Below are positions 45,183-56,721 of a DNA stretch of 64,000 nucleotides, one piece after another. Source of the stretch: Galdieria sulphuraria (Eukaryota; Rhodophyta; Bangiophyceae; Galdieriales; Galdieriaceae); contig NW_005178438.1 of the NCBI RefSeq assembly GCF_000341285.1, forward strand, positions 89,848 through 153,847. Reading direction: 5' to 3'. A program made the translations under genes and the position numbers. Every line of letters starts with the position of its first letter. Position 1 is the first letter of the stretch. A model generated the notes under the pieces. It was not told the origin of the DNA. It ran no database searches and worked only from the letters and a program-made list of their open reading frames with translations.

Positions 45183-46363
45183 TTAACGGTTCCTTTTAAG
45201 TGCTTCCAATCTTGCCGATAGATCATCGCTCGGGTCACGACCTAACAAACGTCAACTCAGTAACCTAAAAAGCTTGTTTGAAACAAACCTTCTTCAGTTT
45301 GCTCACTCTCGTTGGTACAAAAAACATCATCACCAATTTTTTCGTCACTGAAACTGGACGCTTCGGGTAAGTACCTACAAAGATAGTTCAATCAGAAAAA
45401 CGAACCATTTTCTAGTTTTATCTCAATCAGACAACCTTGCGCGTTGAGCATTGCCTGAAAATACGGGTGTTGAAGCTGTAGAGTCCAAGACTGAATGGTC
45501 CTTCAGTTCCTCAAACTCAGCGGGTGCCTTCCACTCTAACTGGAACATATCTGCAATGTCTTGAAGTTTCTGTAAAACAACGTTACCATCTGGAACAGAA
45601 TAAAGCAATTTTGAATATAGTCGTGGATTGACTAAGCTATTCACTCCCCAAACTCGCTGTGAAGGCTGTCCAGCACAGGCACTATCTATCAGTTCTGGTC
45701 CAAACCTGCTGGCTAGCATTTCGGTCAAGGTTTGCAGCTCAGAAGCATCGAGACGGCAGGAAGCAAATGCGATGCTGCATACAGCTTCAGCAATTTCAGG
45801 AGGCAGTGGTCTAAGTAACTTTCAATCTTCTTGTATGTTCACAGACAAACATAACGTACGGGTAAGGGTTCTCCTTGGTGGCGTGAAAGTTCAAGGCAAG
45901 AAGATTATGTCGTGTTAATAGAGTTTCACATAATACTTCGACTATTTCGTATGACTCTATCAGTAGCTCATCTCTTACCATCTAGGAATATGGAAAGTCC
46001 CATAAAAGGTGAGAATTGAAAATTTGAAGTACCTGTTCTGCACGGATTCGTGCAAGTTCATCCTTTCCACCTTCTAACAGAACAGCAACCTCTCTTTGTT
46101 GCAATTTTACAGAATTCTTGTTAAACAAGTTTTTCAAGGCTGGAACTGGGCTAGCAAGCAAATTACATACCGCAAGTTTACTTTTTTGCAAGCGTATGCG
46201 ATTTTCACCTCCTTTCAAAAGCACTTTACTAGAAAACAATAGAGACACTTATATGTTTTAAAGAGTTTCACCGCAAAAGCACAACTCACCACTTTTGAAG
46301 GTCGAACTTGACTTTTGGCTTTCGAGGTCCCTCCGAAGACAGCAACTTGTTGAGAAATCCCAT
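45183..46363 (-). CDS. IST1: IST1 family ESCRT-III-associated protein
   Basis: Regulator of VPS4 and ESCRT-III assembly. Six exons or so, starting MGFLNKLLSSEGPRKPKVKF at 46363. The IST1 core reads VLLKGGENRIRLQKSKL, LQQREVAVLLEGGKDELARI with RAEQ, MVRDELLIESYEIVEVLCET, PPEIAEAVCSIAFASCRLDA with SELQTLTEMLASRFGPELID and VLQKLQDIADMFQLEWKAP. The final exon gives DDLSARLEALKRNR at the C-terminus, a clean MIT-interacting MIM1 motif, as in yeast and human IST1. This end is found only after splicing the last two short introns. About 300 residues. Together with VPS23 it shows a conserved ESCRT system. Confidence 0.92.
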
Positions 46364-47411
46364 GATTTGAATTTTCTGTGAAGCATTCGAATTTGCAACG
46401 AACCTTTTCTCGACAAGATTATCATGCTTTTCACATTTCAATAAGTAGCTTTGATCGTAGATAAGAATATGTATGGCTATAGAAAACTGAGGAAGGAAAG
46501 TGCTTGTGATCAAATAACTAAATAATCTTATCTAGTTCAACATCCTTGCATGTGAGAATACTTCGAATATCGTTGTGTCACTGCAAATATTCTTCTTTTT
46601 GGGACTTTATGCTAAAATAACTTTTGTTGCATTGGTATTGCATATTTCTAGTTTATCTCTTGTGGTTACTTACTTTTGGTCAAAGTAACTTTTAGCTTTT
46701 TCTGGTCTGTGAAGATAACTTGAACGGAGAAGTATTCTCAATACAAGAAGTTTCAAAAAAGAACAACTTGAACTTTATCTAAGAGTTTAATTCCGTCAAT
46801 TAAGCTTCAAGTAGATGTAGCAGCTTTGAAAAGTCTATCCACCCTATTCTTCTGTCGAAAGTTGGAAATAAGTCGTCATGGCATTTCCTCAAAGTTTCTT
46901 CGTATTCCTTATCTAAAACATCAAAAGTGGAACATCTGGTCTATCGGTCTTGTATCACTGTATTTAAATCAAGACTTTTATTAATTGTCTGTGACATTTT
47001 CCTTGTATTTTATTGGTAAATAGTTCAATGCTCATTCTTTATGCATTGAGTGACTTTCAATAGACATTGTTTAAGTTGATATTATCATCTCCAAATGTTA
47101 GCTGCTCAACTACAAAGCAGTCTAGAAGACATTTTAGTGGTCTTTTATCCCAACTCTAACGGTGCTTACTTTCTTTGTTATGATTCTTCTTTATTTTGAA
47201 TATTGTTGTCCTAAAAAGTCAGTACTTTTAGAGTCAACCAATTATTTCTCGAAGCTTCCGACCCACATGAAATGAGCTTCAACTAGAAATATGTAGCCTC
47301 TAACAACGTAATTAATGGCTTTGGGCATTCGTTAGTGGTGGCGCACTCATCCGAGATTTTTAGTGATCCATCTTTCTCGTTAAATACTTTAGTCGTTTAC
47401 AGACTTTTCAA
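46364..47411. other. 1-kb divergent promoter region IST1/DXS
   Basis: The longest divergent spacer in the window, AT-rich, between IST1 (left) and DXS (right). No convincing open frame, repeat or RNA gene. The length suggests more elaborate control of DXS, the entry enzyme of plastid isoprenoids. Confidence 0.45.
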
Positions 47412-49876
47412 ATGTCTCAGTCGTTCTTTCTGTATACACCTGTATATTCCCTAAGTGCTGTTGATAACCGCAAAGTGTTCTGTAAATCTTGTCAGCAACG
47501 ATGCTCGGGGTTGCTCAAGTTTATCAATCCCAGTTTGTCCCCACAAGGGTTTCTGCAGTCTCCTAATCAGCGAATCGCTCTCTCTCGAAGAAATAGGCGT
47601 TTCTCAAAAAGGGGTTTGATTGCTGCGAGGAATTCCGTCGGTGACCAGAGTTATTATGAACAACACGGTAAGAAAGAACAGAAGGACAGTCGTTCAAGCA
47701 GCAGTGTGACACCTTTACTTGATACTATCAACTTTCCCAACGAACTGAAAAAACTTTCTTTGCAGGAACTCCTGAGACTATCACACGTAAGTTACTTGTT
47801 ATATACTAGAGTTACCTCGCTCAAGTGTTTCGTTAGGAGCTTCGTTGGGAAGTCATACGAATTGTGAGTAAGACTGGTGGTCATCTTGGCGCGGCATTAG
47901 GCGTAATTGAATTGACTCTTGCAATTCACTACGCCTTTAACACTCCAGAGGATCGGCTTATTTGGGATGTCTCTCATCAATCGTATCCACATAAAATTCT
48001 TACGGGTCGTAGGAGTCGTATGTTAACTTTGCGCAAGTATGGTGGCTTATCAGGCTTTACAAAAAGGGCAGAATCGGAATACGATCCTTTCGGAGCGGGC
48101 CACTCTAGCACTTCTATTTCTGCAGCTCTTGGAATGGCTACAGCAAGAGACCTCTCAGGAAAACGAAACCATTGCATTGCCGTTATTGGAGATGGAGGTA
48201 TTACTGGAGGAATGGCATACGAAGCAATGAACAACTGTGGATATCTTAATCACAGAGTTATTGTTATCCTTAATGACAATAACCAAGTATCATTACCTAC
48301 AGGAACGAAGACTGCTGGTGGAGTATCTCCTGCCGGGGCTCTTTCCAAATATACTAATCGTCTCTTATCTTCCTCCCCATTTCTTAATATCCGTTCTTTG
48401 GCAAAGGATTTATCACGCATCTTTCCTCATCAAGTTCAAGGATTTGCTGCAAAGGCTGACGAATATGCCAGAACACTGTTCACAGGTGGTGGCACATTAT
48501 TTGAAGAACTTGGTTTCTACTATGTTGGTCCGGTCGATGGTCATTCCCTCGAAGACCTTATTCCGATTCTAGAAAATGTCCGAGATATGCATGTCAATAA
48601 GCCAGTACTTATCCATGTGAAGACTGAAAAAGGTAGAGGCTATCCTCCAGCGGAGAAAGCACTGGATAAATATCATGGTGTGACTAGCTTTGACGTTGAA
48701 ACTGGGAAACCTCTAAAAAAACAAGATGTAAAGTCTAGTTCAGCGCCTCTCAACTACTCTACGATATTCGCCAATACATTGATTCGAGAAGCAGAAGAAG
48801 ATCGCAAGATAGTTGCTATCACTGCTGCTATGCCTGGAGGAACAGGGTTAAATCTGTTTGGAGAAAAATTTCCCTCTCGATGCTTTGACGTAGGCATTGC
48901 AGAGCAGCATGCGGTAACTTTCGCTGCCGGATTGGCTTCAGAGGGTTATAAGCCATTCTGTTGCATTTATTCAACATTTCTGCAGCGTGGTTATGACCAA
49001 GTCATTCATGATGTCGCACTACAGTCCTTGCCTGTGAGATTCATGATAGACAGAGCAGGGATGGTCGGGGATGATGGTTCCACACATCAAGGATCTTATG
49101 ATTTAACTTATCTTGGATGTATTCCTAACATAGTAATCATGGCTGCTAGTAACGAAATAGAATTGATGAACATGGTGGTTACTTCTCTCTCTATCGACGG
49201 TAAGCCAAGTGCCGTAAGATATCCTCGAGGTGTTGGAGTTGGAATCGAGACATTGGTTACCAAACTAGGTTATCAGTTGGAAGACCAGAAATTGCCAGAG
49301 AGAGGTTCCGTATTAAAAATTGGAAAAGGCAGACTAGTTCGTAGGGGGCGTTTTCGTGAAGGAAAGAATTCTACCCAAGAGGGACTGATCGAGCGTCGAC
49401 TTGCAAGACAAAGCAACTCTGGCGCAACAGACCTTTATTCGGCGGAGAAAGATAATAGTAGCCTTTATAGAAAAACTCATGTAGCATTACTTTCTCTGGG
49501 CACTCGCCTTGTTTCTTGTGTCGACGCTGCTGTACATTTGGAAAGCTTAGACGAGCAATTGGCGGTGACTGTTGCAGATGCTCGTTTTATGAAACCGTTG
49601 GACATCGAACTTATAGATTATCTTGTCAAACAGAACGAAATTCTTATAACAGTAGAAGAAAATAGTATCGGAGGATTTGGCTCTCATGTCGTCCAATACC
49701 TCAGCCAAAATGGCTACTTAGATACTGGTAACCTCAAGTTTAGGTCTATGGTGATTCCAGACAAGTTTATAGAACATGGCTCACAAGGTGAGCAGTACGA
49801 TGAAGCTGGATTACAGTCCCACCAAATAGCTACCACCGTTTTACGTTTAGTCGGAAAGGTCCCAGCAGTAATCTAA
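47412..49876 (+). CDS. DXS: 1-deoxy-D-xylulose-5-phosphate synthase (DXS), plastid
   Basis: First enzyme of the MEP isoprenoid pathway. Two exons, 47412-47786 and 47837-49876, with a 50-base intron, 804 residues. The first roughly 90 residues form a plastid transit peptide rich in Ser, Arg and Lys. The thiamine-diphosphate part has [52 protein letters not shown] and [20 protein letters not shown]; the pyrimidine domain has [38 protein letters not shown] and VRYPRG. Between [11 protein letters not shown] and [12 protein letters not shown] there is an extra basic, Ser-rich stretch of about 40-45 residues ([20 protein letters not shown]) absent from usual DXS, which adds to the length. Confidence 0.95.
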
Positions 49877-50541
49877 GTTGCTTGCATTCTTTCCTTGTCG
49901 ATGATTCTTCTTTTCTCATAAAAGTAATAGCTGTTACTTATTCTGTAAATTTTTTCTTAAAAGATCTTTTTGTTCGTCCAATAAGCTTGTCATATTTGTG
50001 GGCCACCGCGCTTTAGAATTTCTTATCCCATAAGATAATTTTTTCCTAACACCTCTTTAGATGAGATACTTTATTCACAGTATGTTTCCATTAGAATGAA
50101 AGTCAACAGTTGTCTCGAGAACTTTGAAGTTAGCTGTAGCGTGTTACATAGACTCGTCAGTTATTCACAAATGGGAGGAAACGGTTTTCTGTGCTCTTTG
50201 AACAGAACCTGTTCCAAAAGATTTGGGATTTTGCTCTTGTTATTTCAACAATATTGGATGCCCTTGTGGTCTATCTATCATCTATGGGGGTAATTGCCAC
50301 AAAAGGGTTTAGTTGACAATTGAACACGAAGCATGCCCGAAAATCGTAACCATGGGCCCGCCAATATTTAAACGCGTCATTCGCATGATTCGCGCCAAAA
50401 TTACTCTTTAAATAGAGGACGTTATCGCTAAAACAGATACACTTAATCGATTGTTGACTTTCGTTTGACGTTGGTGCCTCATTAAGCCATCGTTGAACTA
50501 CTTCTCTTATTTCTTACAGTTTAAAGAAAGACAAGTTAAAA
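49877..50541. promoter_or_regulatory. Alpha-tubulin upstream region with MCB and E2F-type sites
   Basis: 665 bases between DXS and alpha-tubulin. Near the tubulin gene it carries ACGCGT at 50372-50377 (MCB-like) and TTCGCGCCAAAA at 50389-50400, which on the minus strand is a textbook E2F site (TTTTGGCGCGAA). Both are about 145-170 bp upstream of the ATG. The rest is AT-rich, without a credible gene. Confidence 0.55.
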
Positions 50542-51885
50542 ATGCGTGAGGTGATTTCTCTACACATTGGCCAAGCTGGTGTCCAAGTAGCAAACTCTTG
50601 TTGGGAACTCTATTGTTTAGAGCATGGTGTGAACGCTGACGGTACCATTGACAAACAAGGGAACACAGCAAACGAGGAGGCATTTGGTACTTTCTTCACT
50701 CAAACGAGTTCTGGACGATATGTGCCTCGTTGCGTCTTCGTAGACTTGGAACCTTCTGTTGTAGATGAAGTTCGTACCGGTGCTTATCGTCACCTTTATC
50801 ACCCCGAGCAACTCATTTCGGGAAAAGAAGACGCTGCTAACAATTATGCTAGAGGACACTATACTATTGGAAAAGAGATTGTTGATCTTACTTTGGAAAG
50901 AATTCGAAAGCTAGCGGATAACTGTTCTGGATTACAGGGATTCTTGGTGTTTCACTCTGTTGGAGGAGGTACTGGAGCAGGCTTCGGCTCGCTTCTTTTG
51001 GAACGGCTCTCCGTTGACTATGGCAAAAAGTCTAAGCTCGGCTTCACTGTCTATCCCTCTCCGCAAGTTTCTACTGCGGTTGTAGAGCCCTACAACTCTG
51101 TCTTGTCTACTCATTCTCTTTTGGAGCACACTGATGTTGATGTTTTGCTTGACAATGAAGCTATTTATGACATATGTCGTCGATCCTTAGACATTGAGAG
51201 ACCATCTTATACTAACTTGAACAGATTGATTGCCCAAGTTATTTCGTCCTTGACAGCTTCTTTGAGATTTGATGGAGCTCTGAATGTTGATATCAATGAA
51301 TTTCAGACTAACTTGGTGCCATATCCAAGGATTCACTTTATGTTGTCTTCATATGCTCCTGTGTTGTCTTCAGAGAAGGCTTATCATGAGCAAATGTCTG
51401 TGGGCGAAATTACTAGTTCTGCGTTTGAACCTTCTAATATGATGGCTAAATGTGATCCCAGACATGGAAAATATATGGCTTGTTGTCTAATGTACCGAGG
51501 AGACGTTGTTCCAAAGGATGTCAACGCTGCTGTTGCATCTATTAAGACGAAACGTACTATTCAGTTTGTGGATTGGTGCCCAACAGGATTCAAATGTGGA
51601 ATCAACTATCAGGCTCCTTCTGTCATTCCTGACTCAGAATTGGCGAAGGTCCAACGCGCTGTTTGCATGATCTCAAACAGTACTGCCATTTCTGAAGTCT
51701 TTGCTAGAATCGATCATAAGTTTGACCTTATGTATGCAAAGAGAGCTTTCGTTCATTGGTATGTAGGAGAAGGTATGGAGGAAGGTGAATTTTCGGAGGC
51801 ACGTGAGGATCTTGCAGCTCTTGAGAAAGATTATGAAGAGGTTGGCATGGATTCCAATGATGCTGAAGGTGATGAGGAGTTTTAA
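50542..51885 (+). CDS. TUA: Alpha-tubulin
   Basis: Intronless, 447 residues. Tubulin signature [40 protein letters not shown] start, [40 protein letters not shown], and [20 protein letters not shown] with [20 protein letters not shown]. The catalytic-loop Glu of alpha-tubulin is in the last block. Notable: the loop that holds acetyl-Lys40 elsewhere is changed and one residue shorter ([15 protein letters not shown]), and the C-terminus ends GDEEF, so the last residue is Phe rather than the Tyr used for detyrosination cycles. Convergent with CDC16, 100 bp between stops. Confidence 0.97.
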   Translation: MREVISLHIGQAGVQVANSCWELYCLEHGVNADGTIDKQGNTANEEAFGTFFTQTSSGRYVPRCVFVDLEPSVVDEVRTGAYRHLYHPEQLISGKEDAANNYARGHYTIGKEIVDLTLERIRKLADNCSGLQGFLVFHSVGGGTGAGFGSLLLERLSVDYGKKSKLGFTVYPSPQVSTAVVEPYNSVLSTHSLLEHTDVDVLLDNEAIYDICRRSLDIERPSYTNLNRLIAQVISSLTASLRFDGALNVDINEFQTNLVPYPRIHFMLSSYAPVLSSEKAYHEQMSVGEITSSAFEPSNMMAKCDPRHGKYMACCLMYRGDVVPKDVNAAVASIKTKRTIQFVDWCPTGFKCGINYQAPSVIPDSELAKVQRAVCMISNSTAISEVFARIDHKFDLMYAKRAFVHWYVGEGMEEGEFSEAREDLAALEKDYEEVGMDSNDAEGDEEF

Positions 51886-51985
51886 AACCATTAGTCGTTC
51901 CTTTCTTGTTTAGTTTGGTTTCTTTGTTGCATGAAATAAAACATTAGCCTGAGTTTTGCAAAAGCAAGAAATATTTATTTTGTCA

Positions 51986-53764
51986 TCAAAGACAAGTGTT
52001 TGTTAAAGATTTCATGCCAAGTTCCAATAGTGATTCCACCAAAAGGTCTCTTCCTTTTAGAGTGATGCAACGATGATACATCTCTATTGCATTTTCATAT
52101 TTGCATTGGCTATGATATGTCACACCAATAGCAGAACAAATGTAGGGGTCTTGTGGAGCAATCGTTAAAGCATCTTCAAGGGTATCTAATGCTTTTGAAT
52201 ATAGTCCTTGACGTCGGTAACAGTGTCCTAAACCTAGCAAAGAAGCAGTCAACATACTAAAGTAGCCACTCAACTCTGGATATGCACTTGGAATATCGCC
52301 AATCATTTGCTTCGTTAGTTGTAATGACCTCTGAAAGTTATCAATCGCACTTGCAAAGTTCTCTTGTCGATAATGTAAGACACCCATTTCATGAAAAGGT
52401 TGAGGTTCTGAGGGTGCGATACTCGATGCCTGTTCTAACAAACGCTGTGCCTGCGAAAAATTGTTTTGTCTCAAATATTCGATTGCCATAAATAAAACAC
52501 TATCGAAACTGAGTGAAGAGAGGCGATACACGGTCCTATAAGAAGCCAAAGCTTGATCACTTTCATCTTGAAATGCAAATGCATGTCCTAGAGCTATCCA
52601 TGAAAGAGACCATGATGGTCGTAGCGAGGTTGCTTTCTGGAAATATTGTCTTGCCTGAAAATATTGATTACAACTCAAATAATAGCAACCAACAGCATAC
52701 CAAGAACATTCCGACTGGGGGAACTCTCGAACCAACCAATGCGCGAAACGAAACAGCTCATGGACTTTCCCGAGGGCATACAAACATGCTGCCTTCCATG
52801 TATACACAGAAGAACAGTATTTATCTTGGGTCAATACTTTGTCCAGAACTTGGTCGCAATGTGAAAATCGTTTTTGTGAATACAAAAAACCACATATCGT
52901 TATTAAAAAGTCCGTATCTGATGACAACCTTTTTAGATTGTCCTCACAGAAGTAATGGGAATGACAACTCGCAAGAACGTTTTGCATAGACTCTACAGAA
53001 AGGTAAAACCGTTTTGGAACCGTCTCATTGGTCAAGGAATTCAATCTTAAGCTTGCAATTTCATAAAAGCTACTCAGAGAACATTTAAGAAGTCCTGAAT
53101 AAAAAAGTTGCAACCAAGATTCATCTTCCAATAGTTTTGAATTCAAAACAAGCTCTCTCTTTTCTGTTTCTGTCAACAAGTCACTTTCTGACAAAGTAGC
53201 TATCGCGTCGATGCAAAAACAATCATACTGAAGAGCTTCTTTCAACAGTTCTGTTGCTTCTTTCTTCCTAACTAGTTGTAAAGCTGCTTTTCCTTGCAAA
53301 TAACAATATGCTGCTTCCACTTCACGACTGTTTTCTTCCAATAAAACAAAAGAAGAATCTAGTGAAATAGGCAATGACTGTTCATTCGATTTTCTTGAGT
53401 CGAAGTTTTCGTGGTCTTCGAGTTTTCTTGAAAAAAAAGACTCTAGCAGGCTATCCTTATCACCGTTCAACTGCTGCTTCGTGTCTTGGTGAGACAAGAT
53501 GCTGCGAAGAAAAAAGATTCTGTCAAGCTTTTTTAAAGAAGAAATATTTTCACTTTGTGTGCTGTAAAAGCTATTTGCTCTTTTAAACTCTCCACCCAAA
53601 AGGAGACAGTTGAGGTAGATGAGCTTTGCATCTGGAGATCGTTCAGTAGCGTGATAGAGCTTGCTTGCTAGAAAACTAGCAGTTCTTATTAGTCCGAGAG
53701 ACAAGTATTTGTAAATTTTCAACTTGACTGGGTACATATCGTCAGTGCAGTTACTTAACTTCAT
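51986..53764 (-). CDS. CDC16: Anaphase-promoting complex subunit CDC16/APC6
   Basis: TPR subunit of the APC/C ubiquitin ligase that drives exit from mitosis. Single exon, about 592 residues from the ATG at 53764 (MKLSNCTDDMYPVKLKIYKY). The second half is a run of TPRs close to CDC16: PQSECSWYAVGCYYLSCNQY, SWSLSWIALGHAFAFQDESD, VLFMAIEYLRQNNFSQAQRL, SEPQPFHEMGVLHYRQENFA, LLGLGHCYRRQGLYSKALDT and DPYICSAIGVTYHSQCKYEN. The N-terminal half is divergent helical repeats. An E2F-type site is 30 bp upstream of the start. Confidence 0.92.
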   Translation of the reverse strand: MKLSNCTDDMYPVKLKIYKYLSLGLIRTASFLASKLYHATERSPDAKLIYLNCLLLGGEFKRANSFYSTQSENISSLKKLDRIFFLRSILSHQDTKQQLNGDKDSLLESFFSRKLEDHENFDSRKSNEQSLPISLDSSFVLLEENSREVEAAYCYLQGKAALQLVRKKEATELLKEALQYDCFCIDAIATLSESDLLTETEKRELVLNSKLLEDESWLQLFYSGLLKCSLSSFYEIASLRLNSLTNETVPKRFYLSVESMQNVLASCHSHYFCEDNLKRLSSDTDFLITICGFLYSQKRFSHCDQVLDKVLTQDKYCSSVYTWKAACLYALGKVHELFRFAHWLVREFPQSECSWYAVGCYYLSCNQYFQARQYFQKATSLRPSWSLSWIALGHAFAFQDESDQALASYRTVYRLSSLSFDSVLFMAIEYLRQNNFSQAQRLLEQASSIAPSEPQPFHEMGVLHYRQENFASAIDNFQRSLQLTKQMIGDIPSAYPELSGYFSMLTASLLGLGHCYRRQGLYSKALDTLEDALTIAPQDPYICSAIGVTYHSQCKYENAIEMYHRCITLKGRDLLVESLLELGMKSLTNTCL

Positions 53765-53793
53765 CCTTTTGATTTTCAACAAGAGAAATGTGA

Positions 53794-53803
53794 GCGCGCC
53801 AAA
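53794..53803. promoter_or_regulatory. E2F-type site upstream of CDC16
   Basis: GCGCGCCAAA on the plus strand (TTTGGCGCGC in the direction of CDC16), 30 bp upstream of the chosen ATG. It matches the E2F/DP consensus TTTSSCGC. Confidence 0.55.
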
Positions 53804-53973
53804 TAATGACAAATAATATATTGGTTAAAGTACAAAGCCGCATAAGGAATCAACCATGTCGACGTAAAAAGAACATCCTATCTTCCTATTTATCTTTATT
53901 GATAACCCATTCCGTCTTAACGATAATATTCAAGCTATTGTTCATAGTTGAAACTAGAGAGACCAAGTTGGTC

Positions 53974-55457
53974 TCATGATAGATTTTCATTATATCGAGA
54001 CACGAAATCTTCTAAAACCAATTGCCAGTGTAACCAACTAGTTCCTCCTTGAGTAAATATACAAAAAGGACTCCTCAAAGGTCCATCTGCACTTAGTTCA
54101 CTCGTGCTGCCATCTATAAATGTACCATTGGCAAAAATGACTTGTTCCTCATATCCCTGAGTCCAACGTTCCATTCATCAGATACTTCGAGATAACAAAA
54201 GAATAATAGAAATAAATCACATACCGGTGTATTTCCAGCTATAGGTTGAACATAAGAATTGACTGGTGACATTCTTTGCACAGATTCACAAAAACTTGAA
54301 ACCAAATGAGAATTTCCTAACTGTACTGATTGAATGATATCTGTTCGATAATCATGTGGAAGAGGTTGAACTGGAAAACCTAAGGATTTCATAACTTGTG
54401 AAATCAGGCAAGCACCTTTAATAGCTTCTCCAACAAATTGAGGAGAAAGAAAGAGACCTTGATATAAGGTTCTAAGATGGTCTAATGTTGCTCCTCCTTG
54501 AATACCCGGTGCAGAGAGTCTACTCTTTGCCAACTCTACCAGTTGCATTCTTCCCGCTATATAACCCCCAGAAGGAACAATGGTACCTCCACAGTTCTTG
54601 ATTAACGAACCTGCAATAATATCTGCGCCTACATGAGTTGGTTCCATTTCTTCTACCCATTCTCCATAACAATTATCCACAAAGCATATAATATCGGGTC
54701 GAATTTGTTTTACATGAGCAATAGCTTTTGCTAATTGTCTTATAGTTGTTGACTTCCTCCATGCATATCCACAAGAACGTTGAAAGAATACGAGCTTTGT
54801 CTCTTTACGAATGAAACCTGATACTGCATCCAAGTCTATTTCACCATTTGCTCTCAAGTCAAGTTGTCGAAAGCCTATTTGGAAATCTTTCAAACTTCCA
54901 TTGCCTTGATTCCCTGTCAACCCAATAACTTGTTCCAGGGTTTCATAAGGAGGACCAGTAAGGGACACCCATTCATCTCCAGGTCGCAGGATTCCATATA
55001 AACAACAAGCAATGGCGTGTGTTCCAGAAAAGAATTGGAGTCTAACCAGTGCGGATTCACAATCGAATAAAGAAGCATATATTTGGTCGAGTGTTTCTCT
55101 TCCCAAATCTCCGTGACCATAACCGTTAGCACTCCAAAACATTGAAGGCGACACTCTATGTTGACGAAAGGCCTCAAGTAACCTAAATAAATTCCTCTTG
55201 GTTATTTGGTCTCTACTTTGAAATATAGGATATAGGCTCTCTACTGCTTTCTGTATCAAAAGATGAGAGTCTGCTTTATCAACCACTCGAATTTTATTCG
55301 AGCAACATAGTTTAGTTAAAATAGACAAAGTATATCGTACTGAAAGAACTTTTCTTGGAATAACATGACTACGAAAAGGAAACCGAACAATGTTCGAGTC
55401 TCTTACAACACAAAAATGAGACGCATATGAACTATCACAAAGAAAAGCAGTAAGCAT
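53974..55457 (-). CDS. Aluminium-resistance-family (YnbB/methionine gamma-lyase-like) PLP enzyme
   Basis: Fold-type I PLP enzyme of the family annotated as aluminium resistance protein or Met gamma-lyase-like, known mainly from Firmicutes and cyanobacteria. Two exons, about 480 residues. Blocks: FWSANGYGHGDLGRETLDQI with YASLFDCESALVRLQFFSGT and HAIACCLYGILRPGDEW, LVFFQRSCGYAWRKSTTI, CFVDNCYGEWVEEMEPTHVG, the PLP lysine in AGSLIKNCGGTIVPSGGYIA, and after the intron GYEEQVIFANGTFIDGSTSE. About 75 residues of N-terminal extension suggest plastid import, so a cyanobacterial (plastid) origin is plausible. The physiological reaction is uncertain. Confidence 0.88.
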
Positions 55458-55593
55458 TCTTTTTCGACAATGTCTTTCGTTGGGCAGCTGTATCCATTCT
55501 ACAACAACTTGTCAGAACAAAATGTTCCTTTATCACAATAATGTAAACAAATAAGGCTTCAGACTATTTTTATTGCTTTCTCGGATTCCTTCT

Positions 55594-56721
55594 TCACAGT
55601 GATGGTAACCTGTCTTCATTCTTATCCAAAGATAAAGATTTAGCAAACAAAACTCTCATTTTTCGATTCTTCTGTAGCCATTTAGCATAAAGTATCGTCA
55701 TTATAAAGATAACTACAAAACAAGCAATAACCACAGCAATGAAAAAATAGGTACTTCCATTCCTTAAATGCTCAATAGGAATGAGCATATTGAACGCAAA
55801 GTAAGCAGGAACCTGATGGCCAAGTAATATAGAATAAGTGAAGTATTCAAAAGTTACTTACCAACAAAACTCCAGAAAAAACAGCAGAGAAAAATACTCC
55901 AGCAATATCAACTTCCAAAACGCGATCGGTCCTTCCTTTTATATCCGCAATACTTTCTTGCTCTTTCAAACGGAGACTACTCTTCACTTCCATTGTTCTA
56001 TTCTCGAATAAGAGAATTTTCTATGAAATTTGAATTCATAGAAAAAGTTCAAAAATGTTTGACTTACCTTCAAACAGGACAATATACAATTCATCATACC
56101 ATTCCTTTCGTGCAAATAATGCACAAATGTTTCGTTACTTTTTGCTATGTTAGAACCTTCTGCTACAGCCAATAGTAAACTTCTGACATTATCCAATACT
56201 TTATGCATATTTCGTAGTTCTTGTTCCAACTGTGAGATGTCACTTATAACACAATGAACGCGTTCCACTTCGGAATAGCCAGCCAACTTTCCAAGTCTAC
56301 TTGAAGAATTTAATAGAGCTGAGTATTTTTCAATACTTTGTTCGTTGTAGTAAAGAGAAACATTAATCACTGTTTCCACTACAACGCAATCAAATGAAAC
56401 GTCGGAAGATCTTGCAAGTTGTTTTAAAGAATTATTCAAAGCAGAGAAAAACACTTCCTCTATACTTTCCTTTAAAGGAATTACTTCAACAACGAGTTCA
56501 CTTCTAATGGCAACTTTAAGTTCAGGAGTGGCAATGAAAAGCCAGCTGGTTCCTGTTTCGACAGACGCTTCTTCAGCCAACTGTGAAGTCAGCATACCAG
56601 AACAGTTTAATTCTTCCAGTGAACTTTCTTTAGCCTTGAAGTCTTTACGAAACGAATATGCTTTTCTTGTTGACTTTATACGCTTCCAATCTTCGTCACT
56701 TATCCTTTCGAACAAGAACAT
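55594..56721 (-). CDS. CorA/MRS2-like two-helix membrane protein
   Basis: Three exons, about 330 residues. A soluble alpha/beta N-terminal part (SWLFIATPELKVAIRSELVV, EVEREHC-type segment with VERVHCVISDISQLEQEL) leads to a long helix (NMHKVLDNVRSLLLAVAEGS) and, after the first intron, EQESIADIKGRTDRVLEVDI with a first membrane span GVFFSAVFSGVLLVPAYFAF and a second one, TYFFIAVVIACFVVIFIMTI, then a basic tail. Long helix, two C-terminal spans and a short loop match CorA/MRS2 magnesium channels. The diagnostic GMN is not present; the equivalent position reads FNM. Assignment is from topology and is tentative. Confidence 0.5.

Noticed and set aside
50096-50293. 65-codon plus-strand frame upstream of alpha-tubulin
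   Set aside because: No motif, and it sits in the probable promoter.
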